Assembly: GCF_963583255.1 (NCBI RefSeq)
Contig: NC_084813.1
Span: forward strand, 24,148,953 to 24,212,952
Reading direction: 5' to 3'
DNA length: 64,000 nucleotides
Source: Pyrus communis
Taxonomy: Eukaryota; Streptophyta; Magnoliopsida; Rosales; Rosaceae
Shown in pieces: positions 1 to 13,874 of this stretch (the stretch's first letter is position 1; every line of letters begins with the position of its first letter). The notes under the pieces are model-generated. The model was not told the DNA's origin and made no database searches. It worked only from the letters and a program-made list of their open reading frames with translations. Position numbers and translations under genes: made by a program.

Positions 1-9
1 TGATAATGA

Positions 10-112
10 ACAATCTTAAAGACCATTTCTATTGATTTCAAATTTCAGGAATCAAAGTGAGGAGTTTTACAAATCTCAGGAACCATTTTGGCTAAAAAGT
101 CATAAAATAAAG
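10..112. repeat. Partial end of a long fold-back repeat family
   Basis: This segment closely matches the right outer end of the large palindrome at 53.66-54.60 kb. Both contain phrases of the type 'gaccatttctattgat' followed by 'caaagtga' and 'aaccattttg'. Only one end is present, because the window begins here. It is therefore a second member of a dispersed family rather than unique DNA. Confidence 0.6.
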
Positions 113-425
113 AAGACTACTTGTGTTGACCGCCGTCAACAACCCACATCACCGAGATTCCTCAAACATGTCCGGCCGAAAAATCGGTTCTCTAAAAAGC
201 ATTCAACTTCTGCACCAGACTCTCAGAGTTCGAATTCTTCCCCTCCTAATATTGCTTGTATAAAAAAAAAAAATTAAAAAAAAAGTGCAATATGAAAGTT
301 GGAATTCAGAGCAACTGTATTCCCAGCTGAAGTGTATGCCAACATTTCCTTGAAATTCTCCAAAATCTCCCAAATAGTGAACGATATGAATCCTCCATGG
401 CTATTGTATTTGCACAAATTACACC
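113..425. other. Non-coding 3' flank of the THADA gene
   Basis: No convincing gene is seen. A stretch near 215-290 resembles a retroposon tail (a 'gttcgaattc' box, then 'cctcctaatattgct' and a poly(A) run). A similar phrase recurs near 52.58-52.62 kb, so it may be a SINE remnant. The rest is presumably the 3' UTR and terminator of the minus-strand gene ending at 426. Confidence 0.35.
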
Positions 426-3400
426 TTAACTAAGAAGAAAATAGGGATTGAATCCATCCCATATTGCATCCTCTCCCAATTTCGGGATCACGTTGTCACC
501 GTTGGAGCCAACAGCATCCTCGTGCGATTTAACGACCAACAAATACAGGTTAGAGATCAAAGGGTTCCTGAGAAACGGATTGATAGCTTTACCGAGTTCT
601 GCAACATCAGACAGTAGATGCTTGTTATCACCAGTTTTCCCGTTGAGTACGCACTTCGAGAGGGTATGAAAGGCAAGCAAATTGGCATAAAGCGGCAGAA
701 ATGCATCCTTGTGGTTGCCCGCTCCACCAACCCAATCAGCTCCACCTAGTTTCGCGATGCGGTCCTTGGCAAATGCAGTCAACTGGCAAGAAAATCTGAG
801 TCTCCAATCGCGTAGATAATCACTAAACTGTTGCTTGTTTAGAAAGTCAGCTGCCCAAGATTTTGAAATCGGAAGGTTCTCCAGTTGCGAACAGCATAGT
901 TGACAGACGAACAGCTTTTCCTCATGATGATTATCGATCTCCTTATCAAATACCTGTCTCACAATATCTCCTTTCAGCACCTCACGATTTGATGCATTCA
1001 GCACCCAGCGTAAAAGATAATCGAAATACCCAGTCCAGTGACCAAAGATGGAAGATAGATGCTCAAAACAAGACCCGATCACTTTCTCCACTTGAGTGGG
1101 AACAACTCCACTACGAGAGCTTCCAGATCTTTTGCTCGTAAAACTCCCCTGAATACCAATGGCAAGCCTTTCTCTAATCTCATCATCTTCATCCTCCAGC
1201 AGCTGGATACATGTGAACCATATATCTAGTATTTGATGCCCGTAGAAATTAACCGCTTCTTTTGGTTCAAAAGTTGAGCATGAATTTTCAGAAGGGATTC
1301 GGCTATTGAATACAGTGGAACCGATAAGCGCAGCTTGCTCTAGCAAACCAGATGCTATGATAGACTCTGCCGCTGCCATGCGCATGTTTATTGGCTCAGA
1401 CGAAGCACTATGTTTCATAATTACGTTGGTGAAAAAGGAAATTATGCTATAAAGTCGGGTCAACTGTTCTAACCAATCAGAGTCACTGTTGTCAATAAGA
1501 ATATAAGTTGTAAATAAACCTGCAAACCGCTTTACGCAGATTCCGAAGCAGCAGATGAGTGTTTGTTGAGCTTTTGCATGTCTTGTGACCTTGTACAAGG
1601 AAATCAACTTATCCCAAAGCAGAAACACAGAATCACATTCCATACTGCCAACGTAAATTGTTTCCGTGCATTTTGCATCCCCAAGTTTCTGGAACTGCAG
1701 CGTGTTCCAAGTGAATAGAATCCTCAGTATGTAATATGAGCATCTGTGGTACTTCTCCACATCCAATATATTAACCAATGTCGTTTGGAGGTTAGTTCTG
1801 ACCCAGTGCTGAATAACCCTAATCTCACTGCTGATGTCATGGGACTCGTTACCAGATTCTGTTGATGTTACGAATTTCAGCAGCCACTTCAATGTTGCAA
1901 GTCGAACTTCATAATCTGAATCTGACAAAGAGCGGACCAGCCTTTCCTGGAGTCCCGCAAAAGAGTTTTCCATTTCAGGTATCTCTGCATATCTTGAATT
2001 ATTCTGAGAATACCTCTGAGGCGTCTGAAAAACATCTTCAGCCATTTTCTCTGATGCTTGAAACACGCAACTGAAATAGGAGACTGCTGCTTGTTGTCGG
2101 AGTTCTGCCATGGTTGGATCATAATATGAATGCCCGTTAGAAACCTTTACATCTAAGCATTCTGTAGATAACTCCAAAGTTAGGTTGCGAAGAGCATAAA
2201 TTTTTTTGCTAGTATGGCACGTCCTTGCAATACTGAGCATGTGATCCAGTAACTTTAGGAAAGAAGCATTGAGGATTGGACAAGGGCACAATCTGGGCTT
2301 TCCGATCCATGAATGCGCTAAAAGAGCTTGAAACAAATCACCAAGAATCTGATCTTTCTTTGAGGAATCAGCCAGATTTCTACAGTTTGTATCCAGGAGA
2401 GAACTCAACTGCAGTAGAATTCCATGGATCCAATTATATGAACTCTGGTGTCTTCTTTCAGTTTTGTGAAGTAATAGGGACGATTCGGGAGTCAGTGCAG
2501 CTTGGTCATCTATTCTGGGCAACTCGGATACTATATTGAGGAGAACAGTTGGCAGCTTCTCATTAGATACAAGGCCTGTTAAAGCTCTAGATGCAAGAAC
2601 ACGGACTCTTAGATTGCTTTGGGTAGAGCACTTTCTAATGAAGGGCATTAACAAAAAAGGATCCACGTCATCTCCAGTCTCACTTGCGATTGTTGATGGC
2701 TTCAGCCTGGATAACAGAATCAAGACGGGGCACAAGCTTGGGTGCACAGCATTTTCTAGGTTGGATTCAGATTGTCCAGATATCCCGTCCGCAAGCAACA
2801 CTGTCGCAACTTTCAGTTCCTTGAATAGAAATGGATGCAATAAGGGATACCTTCAAGGAAAAAGGATATTTTGATTAAGTAAAAGTTTACTCAGAAAACC
2901 TAATAAAATGTCAAAGCATTCAGGAAGAACCCATGACAGTAAGAAATAATTAGTCAAGGCATCCATACCGATGAAAAAATTCAACCCCAGTTAGTGCACG
3001 TCTTGACGACTCTCGTTTTTGGACATTAAGGAATCCAATCATCCGACGTACCAAAGCAGTGTATGCCTGACAAGCACTGTTCCGAACCTCCCAGTGGGGA
3101 GAAGAAAAGGAGCAAATTGAAACAATCATAGCCTCAGCAGAAAAACCTGAGGTGTCAGCAGCCAGGTTGGTATCATTGAAGGCGGCTCTGAGGACATTGA
3201 ATGCATGTACAGTAGGAATGACACCCTCATCACGGATCTTTGAAACCTTGTCGCTAATATCTATATCTGACGGCACCACAGACTCAAAAACTTTGCCCGA
3301 CTTTATAGAGGGCAATTTACCCATGTCGCCATTAGAGCTGTTGGTTTCAACCAGACCCACAATAGATGCATTAGCAACATCTAAGAGCCACCGTAGAGCC

Positions 3401-6400
3401 CGTGGGAGAAGTTTCTTAGGTGCACCTTCTGGCTCTGAGAGGAACAGTGCTATAAACGCAGCAGGAATACCTGCACTTCTCCTTAACAAGTCATCCACTG
3501 TTTGACCCTTGGCCACGGTTCTGTCCATAAGCTGCTCCATCCAGGTTTCTGTTAACTTGCAAAGTCTGAATGGGGACGGCATAATCCAACAAATAAAAGT
3601 CATGAGATGCACGGAAACCTTATACATAATAGTATATAATATTACAATGTACAAACTAGAAAAATAATTTTAAAAAAAAAAAAAGAAAAAAAAAAAGAAA
3701 AGACAAGAAGAAACATACCGGGGATCATTTGAACAAAGTAAACGGTTGCAAAGAGCTGTAAATCCGGCCCTTGTTTTATCAATTGCACCGTTGTGCTTCA
3801 TCTTCAAAAGGACCTCCAAGAAGTGATTCCCAATTCGTTCAAGTTGTTTCAAATCAAGCATTGCATCGGAAGCCATCAAAACTGAAGCATCAGAAGCACA
3901 AGAAGAAGTGGCTTCTGAATCTAATAATTCTGAGGAAGGGCTACTTGGTAAAGGAATCTTTCTTGTGATAGTTCCCAAAAGAAGACTCACCTGAAAATTA
4001 AGGCAAAAATAAAATGGTCACATTGACATACATTTACAAAACCTTGGGCTCAACAGTACGTAATACGTACGTACTACAACATCATATATCCTAGGCATTT
4101 ATCATATCAATGACTTATTAACTGCACTCCAACACAAACCCATAAGTAACGCCAATTTAATTACCTCTTTCATCGCAAGCCAACAGCCAACCATTACACT
4201 TTGTTCTGATCGCCTGTTACTCTGGACAAGTTTGTAGTTTTTGTCTTCATCCTCCAACTGAGATGTTTTAACCTCCACCTCATCTGGAACCTCTGATAAG
4301 AAAGAATCATCATCATCAACCACTTCATCCATGTCCTCAGGGAGATGCCAAGCATCTGCAGAAACCACCCAAAGTGCCAAAGAAGTTATTCGCATTACAA
4401 GCTCCAAGAGCTTCTCTAGTGAATGTCTCATCTCTGAGATACTAGACTGTGCTATGTCAGAGTTGAAGTCCAATTCCTCAAAAGCATATCGTAGAGTGAG
4501 TAATACCCCGTGAACAAAGCTGTTCCGACAAGCTTCAGAAAGATCCTTCTCCCCTTCCTCTATGGAAACATCCAACCAATCAATTAGTGACCTAACATAT
4601 TCCATCACAGGATATCCAGTATTATAAGTTTGATTATCTCCGTTTTCCATGGCAGACTCTGTACGAAGACAAGCTACATTAACTGAAGCTTGAACAGTCC
4701 ATCCTAGCTGTAAGACATACTTCCTGAAAATCAGCCTTAAGGTCAGAGCTCCAGCATCAGTTTCTCTCACTCGTGGACTGCAAACTAATTTCTTAGCCCA
4801 TAAAATCACATTCTTGACCATACCTTCATCTGAAATTCCAGGAAGTGGGGTTGGAAAATGTAACAAGATGCGAAAAGAATTCTCTCTCAGCTTGTCCCAG
4901 CTATCAATTATGGATCCCACTAACAACAAAGTTGAATCAGGTGAGGTCATTCCTTTATTATACGGATAGAGCCGGTCTTCCACACATAAAGAACCATTTT
5001 TTTCTTGAGTAGCAGGCACAATGGACCAAACATTGAGCATTATTAGAATGAGCTCCATTGCCATTATTTTTCTCTTATAAGGTGCAGACGGATAGCAAGA
5101 GAAAAACAGAAATGAACTTAACCACCTCATGAAATAAAAAAGATCGCTTGCTCTGTTTGCTTCAGTATGTTCACTTCCATTTGAAGGATGCATTCCATTG
5201 CTGTTACTATGCTCCAGGGGTTGCCAGCGTCCCTGCTTAAATTGTCTCTCCAAGGCTGTTCGGACCCGAGCAAAAAACTTTCTGAACAAGCTACTCCACT
5301 TCATTTGGAAAGCTGTAGAGCAACACCTCATGTTCAATGGCACTGCTTCCTTTAATAACATGAGCTCTAAATGGGAAGGTAAACTAGCTGTCTTGGGATT
5401 CAAGAAAAGTGTCTCTGCAGCATCCACGCGTAATGAATCATCAACATGGGTCAATGCCAGTACTAGCCACTCAACACAAACTTCAACCTTTATCCCCTTG
5501 ATAGAAACAAGAGCATGTCGGTCGGGGAAATTTGTTTCTAGTTCACCAAAATTTTCATGTGCTGCGTAATCAATGTCCCCTTCAAGCAATGCAAGTAAAC
5601 GAGATACCTTCAGCAGTGAAACTAAGATGGCCACTTTCTGTTCAACTCTCAGTTCCATGTTTCCATGATAGAGCTCAGGACATAACAGTTGACTTTCACC
5701 CTTGCTCAAACCAACTGAAATAAAAGCAAGCATAGCAAATATACTGTCCTCGTCCACTTCAAGTAAAATTGGCAGAGCATAAGTGTTCAAATTAGAGCGG
5801 AGCTTTGAAACCCCAGAAGCAAGTCCAGACAAAAATGGAGGCAGACAATGCCCCCTATAAAGCACATAACCACCTTCAATACCATCACTTCTCCAACACT
5901 CGTTACGCAAGTCCTCAAGTAAAATCTTCAAAAACGACGTGAGAGCACAGCACACATCATCATCAATGTACGCATGTGCAGTCTGAAACAGCAAGCCAGG
6001 ACTCATATCCAACATAGTTTTTGCACCCAATCTCTTTGTCAGTGAACCCAAAGGAACATATCTTCCCTTGCAGCGAGGACCCAGACGAAGAAGATCTGAA
6101 GCAATGCTTTGCAAGAATGACCTTATTCTCTCACTACCTTCTGACCAGCGAAGAGTGGATCGAATGTCTAGGAAGAGATCAAAAATGAGATGAACTTGTT
6201 TGACTGTTTGACTCAAAGGATCTTCCAAATTATTCCATATGATCCTCAATATCCGGGTTCCCATCTCCACTGGGATCGGATCATAATCCTTGGATGTGAT
6301 GGTAAGACTAGCTAACATTGAAGTTTTTATTTGTTGCAAACACATCTGCAACACAGTCAACGCATGAAAGTTAAAATGGCTATCGGTAGGGTTCTCGCAG

Positions 6401-7524
6401 TAGTTACATAACTCAGGCAAAATTCCATCATACAGTATAGTCTTAACGCAGTTGCCACCACTCGTATGACTCTCGTAGCCATTCGAACTACCCTTTGACA
6501 CATCAAAATGGGTATTAAGCACTGCCCTCGAAACCGCAGTAAGAATCCCCCGTATCAAGCAAAGTCTACTCATGTCAGATAAACTACGAATTTCGGTGTA
6601 CATATCCCCTTTATAAGGAAGTTTGGCAATGACATTCCTCCTTTCACTATCAGCATTAGCATCTAAACTACTAATACAATCAGTTGGGTGAAAAATACCT
6701 TCAATTATAAACAAGCCGAGCTCTTCGGGGCCGAGACACACTTGCAGAGCTGCACAGAAGCTCACTCCAGCAGCCACATAACAATCTCTCGAAAACGCCA
6801 CCGACTTCAGGACGCTCAAAACGACAGTCACACTCATCTCCAACACATTCAATCGACCATCATTATCAGAACCACCATTAAACTCCTCGAATTTCGAAGG
6901 GAAGCGCTGAAGCAGATAATACAAACAAGACAGAGCCTCCTGGCATTGCTCCATAACGATCGGAGAAGGCCGAGAGTACGCTTTCGTCTCCGAAATCAGA
7001 GCATCCAAGCTCGAAACCGTATCGGATGCAATTAAAACGGCGCATTCTTCCACAATTTCAACCAAAAACCCCAACTTTGGCATACCCATTACCGATAAGG
7101 CCGACCGGGACACACAGAACCGCTTCCCCCTGCCGCCGCCGTAGTCTTCGCATAGCTTCCGATAGCACCGCCGGATCAGAGGCTGGAAAGTTCGCGCCTT
7201 TGCCAAAACAGAGACGAGAGTTTTATGCAGAGGCAATGAATTTTCCAGAAACAGAAGCTCCAAGTAAAACGGCGCCGCTTCGGAGACCAGAGCTTCGTCC
7301 CCACAGGCGAGTACGTCGCCGAAAGCAGCGGCGAGGCCCTTGGTGTGGTTGAGCTGGGAGTAGGTGGAGTTCAGAGAGACTAGCTCTTTGAGGAGGGAGA
7401 AGAACTTTGAGGTGGCGATTTGCGGCGGGAGGGAATTCAGGGAATCGGTGTAGGTGGCGGGGAATACGACGGTGTTGTAGGTGTAGCGGTGGCGGTGCTG
7501 GATTGCACGCCATTTGGAGGACAT
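426..7524 (-). CDS. THADA: THADA/TRM732-like ARM-repeat protein (DUF2428), 4 exons
   Basis: Exons on the minus strand: 7524-4165, 3990-3719, 3565-2969 and 2850-426. All introns are GT-AG and the frame is continuous, giving about 2,217 residues, the size expected of plant THADA homologues. The protein is mostly helical-repeat sequence. An acidic stretch lies near the end of exon 1 and the hallmark DUF2428 motif RRSAGIP lies near residues 1239-1245. Known of the family: yeast Trm732 and human THADA partner the Trm7/FTSJ1 methyltransferase for 2'-O-methylation of position 32 in certain tRNAs. The same role here is inferred from homology. The start is the ATG at 7524, followed by MSSKWRAIQHRHRY. 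The first exon is very long (3.36 kb). A/T-rich homopolymer lies just inside intron 2, next to the 3719 donor. No disabling lesion was seen. Confidence 0.9.
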
Positions 7525-7917
7525 GGTTGGAAATTGTGAGCTCTGATTGGAGCCGGCGGCGTTGCTAGTGTTTGAAACTTGGAACCAATATGTAGGGCAT
7601 ACGTCAGACCGAACAGACCCATTTAGTCTAATTGAATAAGCAATTGGGGATGTTGATGTTGAACTTGTGTACTATTTAGTACAATCATTTTGTTTTTTGT
7701 TTTTTTATGAATAGTTTGAGTTATTGTATTATTATAAGGACGGATTTATGGCATTATTTTTTACACATAATTTTGTGAGGCCCACTTTGTTATGTATTTC
7801 AATAATTCGAATTGTTTATCTTTTAACACTTCCTCCAAATATCAATGTCTACCAAAAATCATCCAAATATGAAACCATATGATCATTAGATTAAGACAAA
7901 TAAAGATGTAGTGAATA

Positions 7918-7998
7918 GTACTAAGAAAATGTAAACATGTGATTTTTCGTTAAAAATAAACAGTACCAGAAATGTTTCGTTAAAATTTCATTTAAAAT
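7918..7998. repeat. Remnant of a dispersed MITE-like repeat
   Basis: This short segment ('ttttcgttaaaa' and 'aacagtacc' phrases) is the reverse complement of part of the repeat at 38.04-38.19 kb. It sits in the 0.8-kb non-coding region upstream of the THADA start. Nothing else recognisable was seen between 7525 and 8400 apart from a TATA-like 'tataaata' near 8321 with no gene attached. Confidence 0.45.
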
Positions 7999-8416
7999 AA
8001 CACTACGTGACACCCAAGGTAAGTAACCTCAACTACATCAATCAGTCATCGTATTGGGTTTGTTTATGGGCTTCCTTTAGCGTCCCTTTGCCGCATCAAA
8101 CTGAATGAACTTGGGCCCGTATGTACGGTCGAGCACAAAAATACCCCACCAGGTTTTACTTACAACTTTGTTTGGGGGCCCATAATCCATTTTTGTCAGT
8201 ATGCTAGACCTTGACGGTCAGTAGTACTGTAGTAGCATGCAAATTTTGCTCCCATGAATTACCAAATGCATGAAGGAAAGATCTTACATCTCTCGTTGAG
8301 ATCTGAGGAATGAAAATGCCTATAAATACATGGTTGCTTGCTCTTCAGTCTTTCAATTGACTCGGAAAGAAGAGGTTGCAAATGAGAGTTGACGGACACT
8401 GAACCTAATTCCGAAA

Positions 8417-8957
8417 CATGGTTCGGTTTCCTCCTACATCTTATCTACCACTGTCTCTCCAAATCAATTCAACATTTCATTGTTGTTTTGAAAGACGTAT
8501 GTGAGAATTGGAGGGGACTAAACAAATTCCACCAAGGAATTTTTACTTTGTTTGGTTTCCTCCAATATCTCATTTCCGGCTTTAAAAGCCATATTTGAGA
8601 ATAGGAGAGGGCTAAACAAATTAATCTCCTGATGGAAGCTTCCTAGTTTGTTTAGTTTTCTCCAATATCTCATATCCGGTGCCTACACATAAAAACTTCT
8701 CAACATTCCAGTCATCTTTTAAAAGTCGTATGTGAGAACTAGAGGGAACTAAACAAATTAACCAAATAAGAAACTTCTACTTTGTTTAGTTTTCTCCAGT
8801 ATCTCGTCTCCGACATCTAAAGTAAATGGAAATTACCCATTATTTCTCAATTTAAAAGTTTTATGTGAGAGTTGGAGTGTGCCAAACAAATAAAAATATT
8901 AATTGCCATAATTTGTTTGGTTCCATTCATCATCTCATGATCTCATCTCCAACTTAT
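8417..8957. repeat. Tandem array of fold-back (hairpin) units
   Basis: At least three, probably four, consecutive units of about 75-115 bp. Each begins with 'tttgtttRgttttctccaa' or a close variant and ends with a near reverse complement ('ggaggRactaaacaaa'). The clearest are 8547-8620, 8647-8757 and 8781-8890. A degraded unit lies at about 8420-8527 and a half-unit at about 8911-8957. Each unit could fold into a hairpin. There is no coding potential. The origin is unknown; it could be a tandemly amplified MITE. Confidence 0.65.
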
Positions 8958-8991
8958 AAAGTTCACTCCCAGACCCAAAAAAAGGCTTTTG

Positions 8992-9219
8992 TCTCTCTGT
9001 ATGAAGGGAGAACACAGATTTGGTGAAACATTCATATACCAAAAGTGGCCCTCCATTCTTACAACTTTTAAAAGAACAACTTAATTAAATAAAGGAAAAA
9101 TCAGCAAAATAATCAAAATAAAACTAAAAAAGAGCATATTATGATAACCAAAAAACTAACTGAGAATAAACTAAAAAAGGAGCATAATGACACGCCGTTA
9201 GCATGTGGCAAGAGACTAG
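8992..9219 (+). mobile_element. Short non-autonomous Helitron-like element
   Basis: The 5' part (TC start, then 'tatgaagggagaac' and 'ggtgaaacattcatatacc') matches the start of the Helitron at 19.82 kb. The 3' end has the same 'ggcaagagactagt' terminus, i.e. CTAG followed by T, preceded by an imperfect hairpin. The base before the start is G, where A would be expected of a Helitron A/T target, so the exact 5' boundary is uncertain. Confidence 0.5.
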
Positions 9220-10096
9220 TAGTTACATAAAGTCTTAAACTCCGTTGTTTCTCTCTTCGGTGTCAACTGCTGTCTCAGGTTTCCCAATGCTTTTTTCAGT
9301 TTATTGAGGGTTTTCTGAAATTAATCGGAAACTGATTCAGCTAACGATAATTACAAAATCCTGAACAAATTGAAGAATTACCAAAAGCCTGAGACAAGAG
9401 CTGAACCCCAGGGAGAGAAAAACAACAAATTAGAACACGCATCGACCTCACAAGATCACAGCAAACTATACACAATGCTAAGTCTCCTAGAACCGGACAG
9501 AGATCAAAAGAAATCATTTTTGCGCAAAAGTGGAAATCTAACCTTTCATCGACATATTTGTCAAATCTTTGCCTTGCTTGGATCATCCAATCTGGATTTC
9601 ATATAACACAACAATATTGCAGCATTTCCAGCTGATTATCCCACAAACAGTGGGCGAGGAATGGTATCCTCCTGTGAGCTCAGTTTTACCCAGCTTCCTG
9701 CGAAATGGTTTTCTTCGTCGAGGAGTACAGCAATCATTTCACAAGCTATTAATGACCATCACCATGTACTAACAGAAGCAACAGTATAAATTTTGAAGTT
9801 AACGAGCTCTTACAAACCCTGCATTGGATGAGCGTAAATACTGGTGCTCAAAATCTGATACAGGAGGAGAATGATTCTTTCCAACAAAGTTCCATCATCC
9901 CATTTCGAAAAGTTGAATAAACATGAGGAAAGATTAAGCAACAAAGATGCATTAATGTAACTTCATCGGAACCCACCCAAAGCCTGTAATGATCCGTGAA
10001 CAATATTCCAACTGACCAAATGCAGGATAAATCATACAGGCTTGTGCCAAAAGCTACAAATGAAGAAGAAAGGAACCAACCCATGGTGTTTTTTTT
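9220..10096. other. 3' flank of CUL3; no gene seen
   Basis: Non-coding DNA. From about 9886 onwards it is part of the segment that recurs at 14.81-15.02 kb, so the duplication breakpoint lies near 9886. The open frames here are short and unsupported. Confidence 0.5.
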
Positions 10097-13000
10097 TCAA
10101 GCAAGGTACCTGTACAATTTTCTATCTGTTTTATCCCTCTCCAAAAACTCCCGCTCAATTAGGGACTCGATTCGTTTCTTTATTACAACAGGGTTGGGCA
10201 AGAATCGCCCCTGCAGCTGTTTCGTCACCTCAGCAACAATGTTATTGTGATCCAGGAACCGCCTTGACTTCATGATCCTCACAATTGCTGCCTCAATCTG
10301 GGGCTTCCTGTCTTCCTCTACTCTCTGTCGGGTTTCTAGATTTTCTGGTTCAGACTCCCTTTGCGCAACCACAGTACCGATCTTTACCTTGAAGAACTTG
10401 CTTGTGAACTTGTCATTAATGAAGAAGGCATCCTCCTCAGCTATGTCCTTGCTCATTGGCTCCTTCCGAAGAACATTCTTCCCCTTAACACAGGCCAGAG
10501 ATTGCAGGCACCTCTTCAAGTCAATGGCTGGTATCTCTGTGGCCTGCTCAATTTCCTTATATGTCAACCGGTCAGTGTTGTTAAATAGCATCAGTACACA
10601 CATCTGATATGTGGAAACATTCAGCTCATGCTTCTGGCCCTTTCCAAAAGTCGCTTTCAAATCAGCTGTGCCCATATTAGTTTGCCACGACAATCTCCGG
10701 CCACTATGGGTCCCAAGATAGTAATTCTTGAACGTCTCACATACCCACAAAATTTCTGCTGGAAGGTTGCACGTGGCACTTGGTTGAGTAGGCCATGAAC
10801 CTGTGGTGAGGACCTGGACAGTTAGCGTTGGGCTATCGCCTAACTGAGGTCCCACAGTTGAGTAGAATCCATGCATCGTATCCTGAGAGGTCTTCATATC
10901 AGTAAACATACCCTCCAATTTAGAAGTAAACTGATATCCGCACTCTGTTTTGAGCTTAACAATCAGACTTCTTTCCGCATCATCAGAAACAGTCTTCCCA
11001 GAAAGAAGCCTCTTTGCCAAGTGCTGCTTGTAATACTTTTCAAAGACGTCTTTCTCTTGAAGATAACGGAAAAGCATCATGACCTTGTCCAGTACAACCT
11101 CTACATCCTCCTCGCTAACCCCTCTCAGTCCTTTCCGAAGCTTGTCATCCACAAACAGAGAAATGAATTCAGGGCACCGGGCATTCAAATTAATGAAGTA
11201 TTCAAAGGAGGAATTTAGAGCATTTTGGAATGTTTTGTCATTGTTAAATGCCAAGTTGATAACTTTGTCATATTTATCCTTCAAATCCAGGAGACGTTGC
11301 ACAAAATCTACAGGATCCCTTAACCTTTCTGGGTCAGTAATTAGCTGCTTACCAGTATCTCGGATGTAAGCGGTCATGACATCTCGTACTATTACAAGTC
11401 CATTCTGCACCCTGCGGAACAAGCTATACATTCTTCCCAAGTCATCATATTTGTCATCCACAAGCATATTAACTAAACCTGAGCTCTCCATGTGAACTAG
11501 TCTGTTCATGTGACTTTCAATCATCTCCTTCTCCACCACATTAGTTATCTTAGCTTCACTTCTAGCATCCAAATAATGGGACACTCTCTCCATCTCTTCC
11601 GTTAAGCGTCTCTCAGCCTTCTTTAAATAGTTCCCACAATCGCATGACTCTATGAACTCTTGAGACTCACAGCGGTAAAAATCAGCTGAGACCTCAAGAA
11701 AATGCTTCTCAAAGTCATCTTGGTAAACAGTAGAACCTAAATCCATTAACATTTTTATAATATTCCTCATCAAGCCTCTGTTAATTACTTCCCCACTCCT
11801 TTCTCTGTGCACAAGCTCAAGAAGTGTATCCAAAAGCCTAGACCGGGTTTTGCTAGCATGGATAACAACATCCCTCCACAAGTTCAACCCAAGCTCATGA
11901 ACAGGGGTCTTGTGGGTGCTTGGGATGAAGGTCCTATCCATGTACATCAATATGTCTCGGATCATCTGCAACGCTTTGTTATGCTCTGCCCATTTCCGGT
12001 TCAGCTCTTCCAGAAACAACTCTCCCTGAGCAGCTTCAATTGACTTAGATATTTCTTTTAGATGATGAGTCATGGTTGTCACCAAACCGGAGTAGAGTTT
12101 CTCTCCAAATTTGTGCAGAACCATATTGTAAGCATTCCTGAATTTACGCCATATTATTAAACATCATAAGCATAAAGTCATGTGAAACAAATAGTAATTA
12201 TACATAAGAATCAAATCCACTTGCAAGTTATCTTTGCAAAATGAGAATACCAAACTGGAAATGCTAAACAGACAGAATCCTCTGCTTTCCTCAAATTACA
12301 CTCTTACTAAGAAAAGCTTATCAATATAGCAAATCAAGTCATGGCACGAAATCATATAACTCACAAATGGGGTGGAAAATAAGGTCCAAATTTTTCCTAA
12401 GCAATACACAGTTCACGATCACTCCATAATTCTGAACTAATAATGGAATGACAATTAAGGTGCAGTGGAAGTAAAATCTGTCAGACTACCAACAAATACA
12501 CTACAAGGGGATAGAAGAGACAAGACAAACACTCTCTAGCATAAATAAGCACAAATGGTAATGTAGAACATATATAAGCAACATAGATAAGAGATAATAC
12601 AATGATATCCTGGCACCTCGTGATCAACCAGAAAGATATCCTAGAATTATCGTGACACGTAACTTTGGAAACAAATAAATATGCCAAACCTTTAAATAGC
12701 CTATAATCACTCAATTTCCTACCATAACTACACAAAGTAAGCTCTCACACTACTAAAGGGCAACATGCACAAAATTAAGAAATAACAATCGGGAAGTATA
12801 CAATTTATTAGATACAATGCAATCCGCCGTGAGTCATCAACCCACTCCTTACACAAGTAGACCATAAGACCATCAATTACACCTAAATCAACATATAAAC
12901 TGAGAAACTGGATCACAAAAAAAAAAACTAGGGCGAAAAAGCAATCATACACCCCGAAAGCAACATAAGAGTACGATCATCATACTTAAAGCTGTATCTC

Positions 13001-13334
13001 ACAAATTAATCAAACTTTAACTAATAGTGTTCAGAAATGAAGTTATCCAACAAACCCAGAACAAATTATCACCTCCTAACAAGAATCAACATTTTCATTA
13101 CCCAAAAACTAGATCATAATTCATGCGTAATTACATATCCTTTTGCGTTAATCGAAAGAGCTAAGCAGCAAACCTGTAGAGCTCCTCGAAGCTGAGCCCG
13201 CTAGCATTGTGATTGTAAATTTCATGAATCGCATGTTCCAGGATCTTCCACGTCTTCTCAGCGTACTTCGGATCAACCACGACCCGATGTTTGAAGGCTT
13301 CAATTTGGAAGTTCCTCTTCTTCTGACCACTCAT
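10097..13334 (-). CDS. CUL3: Cullin-3, scaffold of CRL3 ubiquitin ligases (2 exons)
   Basis: Exon 1 is 13334-13174 (MSGQKKRNFQIEAFKHRVVV... to LYR) and exon 2 is 12137-10097. They are joined across a GT-AG intron of about 1.04 kb, giving 733 residues, essentially the length of Arabidopsis CUL3A/B. The N-terminal cullin repeats bind BTB substrate adaptors. The C-terminal cullin-homology domain binds RBX1. The winged-helix end keeps the neddylation motif IVRIMKSR, with the acceptor lysine at about residue 677, and the family-typical C-terminus LYRYLA. Known role: scaffold of nuclear/cytoplasmic BTB-CUL3-RBX1 E3 ligases. The first intron falls after the N-terminal helix, as in the tandem pseudogene next door, which is derived from this gene or a shared ancestor. 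No defects were seen, so this copy is presumably the functional one. Confidence 0.95.
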
Positions 13335-13874
13335 CTTCTCGAACTCAACTCAGCTGAAAGACTAACACCTCCGATTAACTGATACGCGGTCCCGATTCCA
13401 AACCCTAGAAACCCGATTGAGATCGGGCGGTTCGGGTACTGCGAGAAAACCCTGGCTGTTGACCCGAATTGGGAAGAAGATCAAACGATCAGAGCACGTG
13501 AGAAAGGGCTTTTGGAGATGCAGGGGTTTGGGTCGAAGAAATCAGGGGTTTCCAATTGGAAATGGGACAACCCGGGGATAATGATAACGGAGACGCAAGA
13601 GAGAGTGAGAAATGTCGACGGCTTTATTTTGTGATTTTTTTTTTATTTTTAATAAATTTGATGTTCTTGCATTATTATTATTTTTTAGTACAAAAATATA
13701 TTTTATACTATGAGAAGAAGGAGTTCGGTTAAACCTCATAATAGTCAACTTAATTTGATATCGAATTCGATATCTATAAGATTCGAATTTAAAACCTCTC
13801 ACTTACATGTGAAGAGAAAAATTATCAAACCTTAGTACTAAGTGACTTTTTACATTATTATGTGAACAAGATAT

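Noticed and set aside
7026..7513. Arg/Pro-rich frames overlapping the THADA start on both strands
   Set aside because: Shadow frames of the GC-rich 5' end of the THADA coding sequence.
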